Of a stretch of DNA of 22,093 nucleotides, positions 14,105-21,611 are shown one piece after another. Numbering within the stretch: the stretch's first letter is position 1; every line of letters starts with the position of its first letter. This DNA is from Chloroflexota bacterium (lineage in GTDB: Bacteria > Chloroflexota > Ktedonobacteria > Ktedonobacterales > Ktedonobacteraceae): NCBI GenBank assembly GCA_902810755.1, contig CADDYT010000106.1, forward strand, positions 1 through 22,093, written 5' to 3'. The translations under genes and the position numbers were made by a program. The notes under the pieces were generated by a model, which saw only the letters and a list, made by a program, of their open reading frames with translations, made no database searches and had not been told where the DNA came from.

Positions 14105-14890
14105 TTACCTCTCCAGTTCCGCCACCACTGCGGCAATGTCGGGGTAAACATAGTCGGGCTTGATGGGGAAGGTTTGCAGGTCGGAGAGCGAACTGCGACC
14201 GGTGAGGACGAGCAGGGTGTGGGTACCGGCAGCCTGGCCGCCCGCGATATCGACATCGAGGCTGTCGCCGATCATGACGGTTTCGTCTGGCTGGCTGTGC
14301 AGCATGCGCATGGCTTCTTGCAGTAGCAGCGGCTGCGGCTTGCCCACAACCTGTGGCGAGCGGTCGCTGCTGGCCTCGATGGCTGCGACCATCGCGCCGC
14401 AGCCGGGGATGAGGCCGCCGGCGATGGGCAGCAGGGGGTCGCGATTGATGGCGATGAAAGCGGCCCCGGAACGCACGGCCCGCACCGCGCCTGCCAGCTT
14501 CATATAGTCAAAGTGGCGATCAAGGCCGACCAGCACGACATCGGCGCTGGGGGCGTCGAGGGGGACGACGTTCAGGTTGTAGGCGTGCAGCAGGTCGAGC
14601 ATGGGTTGCTCGCCCACGAGGTAGACGCTGGCATCGGGGTAGCGGCGGGCGATGTGCTGCACTGCCGCTTCGCCTGCGCTCAGCATGTGTTCGGCGCTGG
14701 TAAAAATGCCCAGATTTTTCAGCTTTTCCAGAATCTGTTCCTCAGAAGCAAAGGAATTGTTGGTCAGAAACAGATATTTTTTGTGATGCTCGTCCAGCCA
14801 ATCAATGAAAGCTTTTGCTCCCGGCAACAGGGCATTGCCTCGATAGATGACGCCATCGAGGTCGATCAGGTAGGTGGTGAATGGTAGCAT
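14105..14890 (-). CDS. HAD-superfamily phosphatase, subclass IIA (NagD-like)
   Basis: The 261-residue protein has all four HAD motifs: DLDGVIYRG with nucleophile Asp10 and Asp12, LFLTNNS (41-47), VGKPQ, and MIGDSLDVDIAGG. The C2a cap between motifs II and III marks subclass IIA, which includes NagD, AraL and 4-nitrophenylphosphatase. These cytoplasmic Mg2+-dependent enzymes dephosphorylate small phosphates such as sugar phosphates, nucleotides or phosphoglycolate; the substrate here cannot be read from sequence. The ATG is 5 nt after the dnaA stop, with only a weak GAGAG upstream, so translation probably depends on coupling. It is the last gene of the kinase-ridA-dnaA-HAD run. Confidence 0.9.
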   Translation of the reverse strand: MLPFTTYLIDLDGVIYRGNALLPGAKAFIDWLDEHHKKYLFLTNNSFASEEQILEKLKNLGIFTSAEHMLSAGEAAVQHIARRYPDASVYLVGEQPMLDLLHAYNLNVVPLDAPSADVVLVGLDRHFDYMKLAGAVRAVRSGAAFIAINRDPLLPIAGGLIPGCGAMVAAIEASSDRSPQVVGKPQPLLLQEAMRMLHSQPDETVMIGDSLDVDIAGGQAAGTHTLLVLTGRSSLSDLQTFPIKPDYVYPDIAAVVAELER

Positions 14891-14895
14891 GTGGC

Positions 14896-16443
14896 TTAAT
14901 CTCTCAATAATATTTCGCGAATGGCGATGATCTCGCGGCGCAGGTTGGTATCAATATTGACCGCGCTGCTGATTTTCTCACAGGCGTGCAGCACTGTGCT
15001 GTGGTCGCGACCGCCGAAGAGCTGGCCAATTTCCAGCAGCGAGGCCTGCGTCTCCTGGCGAATCAGATACATGGCGATCTGGCGGGGCATGACGATGTGT
15101 TTGTCGCGCTGCTTGCCGCACATGGCTTCCAGCGAGATGTGGTAATATTCGGCCACCGCCTGCGCAATCTGGCGACTGTTCAGCCGCGTCTCGCGGTTGT
15201 CGCTTTCCAGCGAGGACATGGCGGCGCGAGCCACGTCCATTGTCAGGTCGACGCGGTGTAGTTGCTGATAGGCGATGAGCCGGTTCAGGCAGCCTTCCAG
15301 TTCGCGGATGTTGGTCTGCACGCGCCCGGCGATATAGGCGATGATATCATCGGGGACGCGGTAGCCGAGCAGGTCGGCCTTGACGCGCAGGATGGCCATG
15401 CGCGTCTCTAAATCCGGCGGCTGGATATCGGCGATCAGCCCCCACTCGAAACGAGAGCGCAGCCGTTCCTCCAGGCTGACAATGGCCTTTGGCGGGCGGT
15501 CGCTACAGATCACGATCTGCTTGCTCATCTCATACAGGCTGTTGAAGGTGTGGAAAAATTCCTCCTCCGTCGATTCTTTGCCCGCGATAAACTGGATATC
15601 GTCCACGAGCAAAATATCGACCGAGCGATATTTGGCGCGAAACTCCTCGGTGGTGCGATAGCGAATGGCGTTGATGATCTCGTTGGTGAACTGCTCCGAG
15701 GAGACGTAGAGGACGGCCAGCCCGGTCTGCACCCCCTGGTGGCCGATGGCGTGCAGCAAATGTGTCTTGCCCAGCCCTACGCCGCCGTAGAGAAAGAGCG
15801 GGTTGTAGGACTCGCCGGGGGCCTCGGCCACCGCGAGCGAGGCGGCGTGGGCCAACCGGTTGCTATTGCCGACGATAAAGGCATCGAAGGTATAGCGGGG
15901 GTTGAGCCGGTTGTGCATGAGAATGGTGCGCTGCTCGTTGTCCCACTCTTCCAGCGCCTCCAGATTCTGCGGCCCGGCGTAGTGCTGGCCCGGCCCGGTT
16001 GCCCTGGCGGGAAGATTGTACTCCTGGTAGCCGTATGCGCTGGCGTGTACAGGCTGAGCATGCGCCGGGGCATAACCGCGCGCCGGTATTTCGCGGCCCT
16101 GCGCATCCAGTTGTTCGCCGAAGCCGTCTTCCATGTCCATCCCCTGTGTGACTGTGATGCTCACCGGTTGACCGGTGACATCCGACAGGATATCTTCGAG
16201 CGAGCGCCGCCAGCGCGTGTTGATGATATCGCGCGCCAGGTCGTTGGAGACTTGCAGCGTAAAATAGGTCAACTGCTCCTGGGCGGAGGAGGCTGCGTCG
16301 ATATCGTCCGCGCCGATGTAGGGCGCGTTGAGCAGGTGGGCTTCGCGCAACCACTCCTTGCACACGGCATCAGGAGCGACGGGCGAGAGTTCCAGGCGTT
16401 CGAGCGTAGTCCGCCAGATAGCTGCTGTATTCCCTGTGTTCAC
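14896..16443 (-). CDS. dnaA: Chromosomal replication initiator protein DnaA
   Basis: The 515-residue protein has the four DnaA domains: an N-terminal interaction domain (about 1-100), a Gly/Ala/Pro-rich linker (about 105-165), the AAA+ ATPase and the C-terminal DNA-binding domain. Walker A is GGVGLGKT (220-227), Walker B is DILLVDDIQF (276-285), the arginine-finger region is SLEERLRSRFEWG, and the DnaA signature is GGRDHSTVLHACEKI (477-491). It binds DnaA boxes and opens the origin. The GTG start has GGGAGA 6 nt upstream. There is no dnaN, rpmH or DnaA-box cluster beside it; instead ridA lies 21 nt upstream and the HAD gene 5 nt downstream. It may still be the housekeeping copy, moved from the usual origin context, or a second copy. 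Confidence 0.95.
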   Translation of the reverse strand: MNTGNTAAIWRTTLERLELSPVAPDAVCKEWLREAHLLNAPYIGADDIDAASSAQEQLTYFTLQVSNDLARDIINTRWRRSLEDILSDVTGQPVSITVTQGMDMEDGFGEQLDAQGREIPARGYAPAHAQPVHASAYGYQEYNLPARATGPGQHYAGPQNLEALEEWDNEQRTILMHNRLNPRYTFDAFIVGNSNRLAHAASLAVAEAPGESYNPLFLYGGVGLGKTHLLHAIGHQGVQTGLAVLYVSSEQFTNEIINAIRYRTTEEFRAKYRSVDILLVDDIQFIAGKESTEEEFFHTFNSLYEMSKQIVICSDRPPKAIVSLEERLRSRFEWGLIADIQPPDLETRMAILRVKADLLGYRVPDDIIAYIAGRVQTNIRELEGCLNRLIAYQQLHRVDLTMDVARAAMSSLESDNRETRLNSRQIAQAVAEYYHISLEAMCGKQRDKHIVMPRQIAMYLIRQETQASLLEIGQLFGGRDHSTVLHACEKISSAVNIDTNLRREIIAIREILLRD

Positions 16444-16464
16444 GGGTGTTCTCCCAGGCGTGTG

Positions 16465-16866
16465 TTAGTCTGCAATGAAAGCGACGCACTCGATTTCGAC
16501 TCGCGCCTTGCGCGGCAATTCCGCCACCGCCACCGTCGAGCGTGCCGGCGCCGGTTTTCCCTGCTGACCGAAATAGGTGGCATAGACGGCATTCATAGCC
16601 TGAAAATCGCCCATATCCGTGAGAAAGACGGTTGTTTTGACGACGTGGGCCAGCGATGTTCCCGCGCTTGCCAGTACGGCCTGCAAGTTTTGAAGGACGC
16701 GGTGCGTCTGTGCGGTTACATCGTCGCCGACCAGCGTTCCACTGGCCGGGTCAAGGGCGATCTGGCCGGAGGCAAAGACAAGCTGGCCGCAGCGAATGGC
16801 CTGGCTATAGGGGCCGATGGCCGCCGGCGCCTCTGATGTTTGAATCTGTTCATGTTCCATAGACAT
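16465..16866 (-). CDS. ridA: RidA family enamine/imine deaminase
   Basis: The 133-residue protein is a RidA/YjgF family member of normal length. RidA hydrolyses reactive enamine and imine intermediates, such as 2-aminoacrylate from serine or threonine dehydratase, releasing ammonia and protecting PLP enzymes. The key Arg109 is in PARSTVAVAELP and Glu125 in ARVEIECVAF; GPYSQA (18-23) and FASGQI (31-36) are also typical. The protein acts as a cytoplasmic trimer. The first ATG (16866) has AGGAATA directly upstream, while the second (residue 3) has the better spacing, so the start is uncertain by two residues. It lies 28 nt after the kinase gene and 21 nt before dnaA. Confidence 0.93.
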   Translation of the reverse strand: MSMEHEQIQTSEAPAAIGPYSQAIRCGQLVFASGQIALDPASGTLVGDDVTAQTHRVLQNLQAVLASAGTSLAHVVKTTVFLTDMGDFQAMNAVYATYFGQQGKPAPARSTVAVAELPRKARVEIECVAFIAD

Positions 16867-16894
16867 TATTCCTGCAAGGAAAGATTATGAAAAA

Positions 16895-17863
16895 TTACAA
16901 TGAATATGGCCCGCGCGCCGCCGGGGGAGCGTATCCGTCGGCGTCGGCGGCAAACGGGCGCGCTCCTGGTGCCTGTTGCGGCGTTCCGGGAAGGGCGGCG
17001 CGTTTTAGCTCGCGCGCGCACGCCAGCAGAGCGTATCGCATCTCCGCCGCCGAGTGGAAGCGATCCTCCGGCTCTTTCTCCAGCGCGCGTGAAATAATGT
17101 TTTCGACCGACGCGGGAACATTCGGGTTAAACTGGCGTAGCGGCGGCGGGTTCGTCGATGCATGCTGCATGGCGATAGACACTGCCGTCGGGCCGACGAA
17201 TGGCGGGCGACCGGCCAGCATCTCGAACATCACCACGCCCAACGAATAGAGATCGGACGCGGCCAGCAACGTCTCGCCGCGCGCCTGCTCTGGCGAGAGG
17301 TAGTCGGCGGTTCCCAGCACGATGCCGCTATTGGTCAGGCCCGCGTCCTCGGCCACACGCACGATGCCGAAATCGGTGAGCTTGACCAGCAGGCCGCCGT
17401 GATACAGCCCGCCCAGGCTGCCGGGGCGCACCAGCATGATGTTCTGCGGCTTGATGTCGCGATGAATGAAACGCCGTTCGTGGGCCACCTGTAACACGGC
17501 ACAGACCTGTGCCGCGATTTCGATGGCCTCCTTCGGCTGCAATTTCCCGCGCTGAGCAATGAGCTGCTTCAGCGTCGGCCCATCGATATACTCCATGACC
17601 AGGAAATGCTGATCGAGTTCCTCGATAAAGTCGTAGATGGTGACGGCGTTGGGATGCGTCAGGGCTGCGGCCGCTCGCGCCTCGCGCCGGAAACGTTCCA
17701 CTGCCCGCGAGTCATTCTTATCCAGGGAGCGCAGCATTTTCACCGCCACCACCCGCTCCATCCTGGCATCCCAGGTTTTGAAGACGCTGGCCATGCCGCC
17801 GGCCGCAATATGTTCAAGTATCTGGTAGTGTCCGGCAATGACTTTGCCTTCAAGTTGATGCAC
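16895..17863 (-). CDS. Soluble Ser/Thr protein kinase (PknB-type catalytic domain)
   Basis: The 322-residue protein is essentially a Hanks-type kinase domain. It has the glycine loop AAGGMASVF, Lys42 in AVKML, HRDIKPQN with Asp136, DFG (Asp164) and SPE in place of APE (190-192). A short Gly-rich insert (VRPGSLGGLYHGG) lies between the catalytic loop and DFG. There is no membrane segment or sensor domain; the last 30 residues are Pro/Ala/Gly-rich. It probably phosphorylates cytoplasmic proteins. Its position as first gene before ridA, dnaA and the HAD phosphatase gene suggests, without proof, a link to growth or replication control. It starts at a GTG with AAGGA about 4 nt and GAGG about 10 nt upstream. 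Confidence 0.92.
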   Translation of the reverse strand: MHQLEGKVIAGHYQILEHIAAGGMASVFKTWDARMERVVAVKMLRSLDKNDSRAVERFRREARAAAALTHPNAVTIYDFIEELDQHFLVMEYIDGPTLKQLIAQRGKLQPKEAIEIAAQVCAVLQVAHERRFIHRDIKPQNIMLVRPGSLGGLYHGGLLVKLTDFGIVRVAEDAGLTNSGIVLGTADYLSPEQARGETLLAASDLYSLGVVMFEMLAGRPPFVGPTAVSIAMQHASTNPPPLRQFNPNVPASVENIISRALEKEPEDRFHSAAEMRYALLACARELKRAALPGTPQQAPGARPFAADADGYAPPAARGPYSL

Positions 17864-17900
17864 TGTTCCTTACCTCAGCAACCTGGAATGACTGTACTAC

Positions 17901-17920
17901 ACGAACGTTCAACGAACATT
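17901..17920. promoter_or_regulatory. GAAC/GTTC operator-like motif before the kinase-dnaA operon
   Basis: The site reads ACGAACGTTCAACGAACATT. It has ACGAAC(G/A)TT repeated directly with an 11-bp period, one helical turn, and contains the palindrome GAACGTTC and a GTTC-3-GAAC pair. It lies just downstream of the predicted transcription start (about 17922), so a bound protein would block transcription. The spacing differs from the GAAC-4-GTTC LexA box of Gram-positive bacteria. Confidence 0.45.
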
Positions 17921-17928
17921 ACCACGCT

Positions 17929-17957
17929 AGTATACCATTAACGGGCTACGGCGTCCA
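17929..17957 (-). promoter_or_regulatory. Candidate promoter of the kinase-ridA-dnaA-HAD operon
   Basis: On the minus strand TGGACG (17952-17957, within the last codons of the lipoprotein gene) is followed after 17 bp by TATACT (17929-17934). The predicted leader to the GTG at 17863 is about 60 nt and contains the GAAC/GTTC motif. Read-through from the upstream LCP and lipoprotein genes is also possible. Confidence 0.5.
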
Positions 17958-19184
17958 GAATGGGCGCGAATCGGCATCAACCCCGCCCTGCGTAAGCTGG
18001 ATCGGGCTGCCCTGCATGGCATACTGATTCGTTTTGGGATTGAGGCTCACGTTCGCCAGCCAGATATCAAACTCGTTGTTGTTATAGGACAGGAAGGCAA
18101 TTTGCTTGCCGTCCGGTGACCAGACGGGCTGACCGATGAACTGGCCCTGCATAATAAGCGATGATCTGGGATACGAAGCCAGCGCCGCTTTCTGCGTTGT
18201 GGGGCTGTTCGGATTGCTCGTCAGGTCACCGGACGGTACGGGCATGACGTACAGCCCCATCGAGTTCGTTGAAGGATTGCGGCGGATATAGGCAATCCAG
18301 TTGCCGTTCGGCGAAAAGGCCGGTTCAATGCACTCCACGTTCGGCGGCGTCAGCGCCACTGCCGGATCCAGCCCTGACCCCTCAACGCCCGGACTGTACA
18401 TATTTGGATGCTGCGCGATCGCATTCGCGTCTTCCAGATACAGCTGGATTACCTGGTTGGTGCCAGTCTTATCGTAGGTATAGTGGGTATAGATGATTTC
18501 CGAGGGATGTCCCGGTCGATACATGGGGTCGCGGTCGCCGCCATCGCCATAATCGGCATAAGCGACGATCTGCGAATCGGCCTTGCCCTCTGCGCCGGTG
18601 AGGTTGGTGTGGCTGATAGAGATGGAGAATATCTGCATATCCACAAATGGCGCGCTGGCGAAATCGCCGCCCAGCTGCGCCCAGTCGAAGTTTTTCTGGA
18701 AATCGCTCAGGAAGGCCAGGTGTGAATTATCTGACCATGCTGGTTGCCCGAACCAGTAGAAATCATCCTGCGGAAAACCGCCGCTATTGGTCCAGTAATG
18801 GCCGTTGCCGCTGATGACGACATGTTGCGGCCCACCGTTGACCGACATGTAGACGAGATTGGCGTAGTCCCCGTAGCGCACATCAAAGGCGACCCACTTC
18901 CCGTCCGGCGAGACAGCAGGGTCGCGCACATCCTCTCCATGTGTCAGTTGCTTCACATTGCGCGAGCCATCCAGCACCAGCAGGTTGCGGCCCTGCGTGA
19001 AGTAAATTTTGCCCTTGAACACCGCCTGCGTTGTCTGGTTGACGCCGATTTTCTGCCCGTTTCCTGTATTTTCCGATTTGAAGTTCCCCTGATTGCTGCT
19101 GCCGCCAATGCCCAGGCAGCCCTGAACCGCAAAGGCCACGAGAACCAGTAAAAAAGCTACACGGAAAGAAACGTGATTTTTCAT
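17946..19184 (-). CDS. TolB-like beta-propeller lipoprotein
   Basis: The 412-residue protein starts with a lipoprotein signal peptide: MKNHVSFRV, a hydrophobic core and the lipobox-like AVQGC, which would be lipidated at Cys23. After a Ser/Asn/Gly-rich spacer it carries repeated PD40/TolB-like propeller motifs such as VSPDGKWVAF, FSPNGNWIAYIRR and WSPDGKQIAFLS. Such propellers usually act as extracytoplasmic binding or scaffolding surfaces; no enzyme motif is seen. I chose ATG 19184 because it begins a proper signal peptide and lies 13 nt after the LCP gene stop; the frame is open to 19214, which would overlap that gene. It is probably co-transcribed with the LCP gene. The function is not known. 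Confidence 0.85.
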   Translation of the reverse strand: MKNHVSFRVAFLLVLVAFAVQGCLGIGGSSNQGNFKSENTGNGQKIGVNQTTQAVFKGKIYFTQGRNLLVLDGSRNVKQLTHGEDVRDPAVSPDGKWVAFDVRYGDYANLVYMSVNGGPQHVVISGNGHYWTNSGGFPQDDFYWFGQPAWSDNSHLAFLSDFQKNFDWAQLGGDFASAPFVDMQIFSISISHTNLTGAEGKADSQIVAYADYGDGGDRDPMYRPGHPSEIIYTHYTYDKTGTNQVIQLYLEDANAIAQHPNMYSPGVEGSGLDPAVALTPPNVECIEPAFSPNGNWIAYIRRNPSTNSMGLYVMPVPSGDLTSNPNSPTTQKAALASYPRSSLIMQGQFIGQPVWSPDGKQIAFLSYNNNEFDIWLANVSLNPKTNQYAMQGSPIQLTQGGVDADSRPFWTP

Positions 19185-19197
19185 AGCCTCGCCTACC

Positions 19198-21225
19198 TCA
19201 CGCTTGCATGCCAACTGGCGACTCGAAAACGGTCATACAGAGCAGGTCGAGCAGGCTGCGCATGCCCATCAGACTGCTGCTACCATCACTATAGCTCAGG
19301 CCGTTGACCTCCGTCATTTGCTGTGCCACCTGCCAGACGCTGTCGCTACTCACCGGCCCCGCGAGGGCTGGCGATACAGCGGTCGATGGCGCTGTCACGG
19401 TCGCAACGGCTGTTGAGGTCGGCTTTCCGGTGCTGCTGATGCCAGTATCACAACGCGCCTGATCGCCCAGACCAAACATCTGGGCAATGACGGGTATGAC
19501 TGCCGCACAGTTGAGAACCACGATATCCTGCGGCCCATAGGCAGTCGGGTAGCCTCCCACCGTGTGGGAATATTGCCCATCCAGCACCACCTGCTTGATC
19601 TGGCTCTGGTTAATGGTGCGCGCAAAGTTCATTAACTTGAAGACGTCCGTTAACTGCATGTCTGTCTTTACATATCCATTCAAGTCGTTTGCCAGTTGCG
19701 GCAACTCGCTGACGATGCTCGGATTGTTTAACTTGAGCTTCAAAGCCGATAATAGCTGTTGCTGGCGCTGTGAGCGGCCAAAATCGCCAACAAGGTCGGC
19801 ATGGCGCGAGCGCACGTACTCAAGCGCCGTGTCCCCGTTCATATGCTGCGGCCCCGGCGCAATATACAGCCGCATATAGGCATACTGATTCTTGCTTCCG
19901 GCCCCATCATCAGGGTAGTTGTCGTCGGTAATTGGGTGAAAGGCATCGATATCGACGCCGTTGACGGTATTCACCACTTTAATGAATCCGTCCAACCCTA
20001 CCCATCCATAATAATTGATCGGGATGCCAAAATCCTGATAGATTGTAGCGCGACTCAGGCCAACGCCGCCACGTCCATAGGCCTGATCCAGCTTCATCAT
20101 GCCGTAGCCTCCGGCGGCATTGAGCCAGGTGTCACGCGGGATTGAGAGCATACCAACATATTTTGTCTGTGGATCAATGGTAACAACAATATCGGTTTGC
20201 GCCAGGAAATCACCGTTGAATTTCTGATCGGTATCACTGCCCAGCAGCAGAATATTGATACGTCCCCCGCTCAAAATATCTCCGCTCCCGCTCGTGCTGT
20301 TTTGATTGGGGTTGACGTCGCCCTTCATACGTGGCACTACCTGCCCGGTAATGTTTGCGACAGGGGCTGCGAAATTCGTCTCGTAATAATATGCGCCTGC
20401 TCCCCCGATCAGCAAAATGATGAGGACAAAGACGAGAATGACGCGCGCCCAGATGGGGACGCGCCGTTTCTTGCGCTTGTTCGCGTTCCCTGCTGGTTTC
20501 TGTAAGCCGGGAGGGGGCCGGTAGCCCGGTGGCACGTAGCCACTGACGCTGGCGGGAGAACTATAGCCGCCTGCCTGTGCAGTATCTGGCCATGCCTGCG
20601 ACCAGATATCGGTCCGGGGAGAGACGACCGGCAGGCCAAACGGGTCGACCTGTCGGGGATTGGAGACGGGGGCCATTGTTCCCATGACCGGCATGGCGCC
20701 CGGTGCAGCACCGGTCTGCATATTCGGCGCGAGCAGGGGTTGAGACTGCATGGCCACGCCGATCGGCATGATTTTCTGAGCCGGTAATGGCTGGCCTGTA
20801 GAAGAAAGAAGCCCTCCAGTTCTGAGATAGCCGTTACCTTTACCGGGGGAGGCAGAGGGTGCAATGGCCTGCGACCGCGTGGCGAAAGCGTGCGCGGCGT
20901 CAGGATTGACTGCCGGCCCTGTCACCGGTCCCTTCACCACAGGCTGCTCCTGCGTTGCTCGCCCGGCGATTGATGTATCCCGGTTCTTGTTGAAGTCGCC
21001 AACGCTTCCTCGTCCAGCTTTCCAGCCGGAGAGTAACCCCATGCCGGGCGTATATGTTGCGGGCGTCACATTGCGCGTAGAGGCAGATGCCACACCGGGT
21101 TGCGCATCTGTCGTCGGCGACCACTCTGTTTTCGCGGCAGGCTCGCCTTGCCTTTGCTGATCTGGTCGTATCGACCGCTCTTCTTTATTCTGGAAAGGTT
21201 GTATCTGCACAAACTGGCGCTTCAC
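19198..21225 (-). CDS. LytR-CpsA-Psr (LCP) family cell-wall glycopolymer transferase
   Basis: The 675-residue protein has a low-complexity cytoplasmic N-terminus of about 250 residues (Pro/Gly/Ala/Gln-rich), a basic stretch KRKKRR, one membrane segment (about 258-280) and an extracytoplasmic LCP domain (about 320-500). The LCP motifs are visible: NILLLGSDTDQ, TDIVVTIDPQT, MLSIPRDTW with Arg364, and ALEYVRSRHADLVGDFGRSQRQ. LCP enzymes transfer undecaprenyl-linked glycopolymers to the cell wall. A Ser/Thr-rich linker and a final 60-residue tail follow. The cytoplasmic tail is much longer than usual and may be a target of the nearby kinases, which is inference. It starts at a GTG, with AGGT about 9 nt upstream. 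I found no convincing promoter in 21226-21570 and no gene there. Confidence 0.9.
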   Translation of the reverse strand: MKRQFVQIQPFQNKEERSIRPDQQRQGEPAAKTEWSPTTDAQPGVASASTRNVTPATYTPGMGLLSGWKAGRGSVGDFNKNRDTSIAGRATQEQPVVKGPVTGPAVNPDAAHAFATRSQAIAPSASPGKGNGYLRTGGLLSSTGQPLPAQKIMPIGVAMQSQPLLAPNMQTGAAPGAMPVMGTMAPVSNPRQVDPFGLPVVSPRTDIWSQAWPDTAQAGGYSSPASVSGYVPPGYRPPPGLQKPAGNANKRKKRRVPIWARVILVFVLIILLIGGAGAYYYETNFAAPVANITGQVVPRMKGDVNPNQNSTSGSGDILSGGRINILLLGSDTDQKFNGDFLAQTDIVVTIDPQTKYVGMLSIPRDTWLNAAGGYGMMKLDQAYGRGGVGLSRATIYQDFGIPINYYGWVGLDGFIKVVNTVNGVDIDAFHPITDDNYPDDGAGSKNQYAYMRLYIAPGPQHMNGDTALEYVRSRHADLVGDFGRSQRQQQLLSALKLKLNNPSIVSELPQLANDLNGYVKTDMQLTDVFKLMNFARTINQSQIKQVVLDGQYSHTVGGYPTAYGPQDIVVLNCAAVIPVIAQMFGLGDQARCDTGISSTGKPTSTAVATVTAPSTAVSPALAGPVSSDSVWQVAQQMTEVNGLSYSDGSSSLMGMRSLLDLLCMTVFESPVGMQA

Positions 21226-21570
21226 CGTTGTCTACCTGCTTCCTTATACGCTCTGATTGCTGGATAACCTCTTTCCCGGCCCTTCCCGTTTTTCCGTCTT
21301 CCATCCCATCATCCTCCACCTGGCAACAGGCCGTTTCTCTCCTCAGTTATCCTCTCTCAGTTAGCATAACGACGGAAAAAAGAGAAAACTCTTGCCTTTC
21401 CTAAAGTATAACGTAAAAGGACAGGGAAAGTTCACCAACCGTGCGAACTTGCAGGCAGCAATAGGACTTTTTGCTGGCTTCGAGAGAGATAATGGCAATG
21501 ATGAGCAGGTCAGCCGTCGTCTGATTCCCCGGACAGGCCAACCCGTCCCCCGGCCCGGTCGCCACGCTCC

Positions 21571-21597
21571 GCAGGCCACCCGCCAGGGGTGGTCTGC
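21571..21597. repeat. REP-like hairpin, relative of the 98-300 elements
   Basis: GCAGGCCACCC (21571-21581) pairs with GGGTGGTCTGC (21587-21597) around a 5-nt loop, with one G-T pair. It is clearly related to the GGCCACCC-GCAAG-GGGTGGCC hairpin at 206-226 but lacks the CTACTATACACG tail. It lies 15 nt downstream of the GAF gene stop on the minus strand and could end or protect that transcript. Confidence 0.6.
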
Positions 21598-21611
21598 GAG
21601 GACGAGAGTGG

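Noticed and set aside
14896..16465. Replication origin beside dnaA
   Set aside because: The flanking gaps are only 5 and 21 nt, and no cluster of DnaA boxes (TTATCCACA-like) is present there or elsewhere in the window; isolated partial matches near 938 and 1184 are not enough.
15550..16836. Long plus-strand open frame (428 codons) opposite dnaA and ridA
   Set aside because: Both minus-strand genes are unmistakable from motifs. The antisense frame has no recognisable domain and is expected from high GC at codon third positions.
17901..17920. LexA (SOS) box upstream of the kinase-dnaA operon
   Set aside because: The Gram-positive LexA box needs GAAC and GTTC separated by 4 bp; here the spacings are 0 and 3, so I keep it only as an unidentified operator-like motif.
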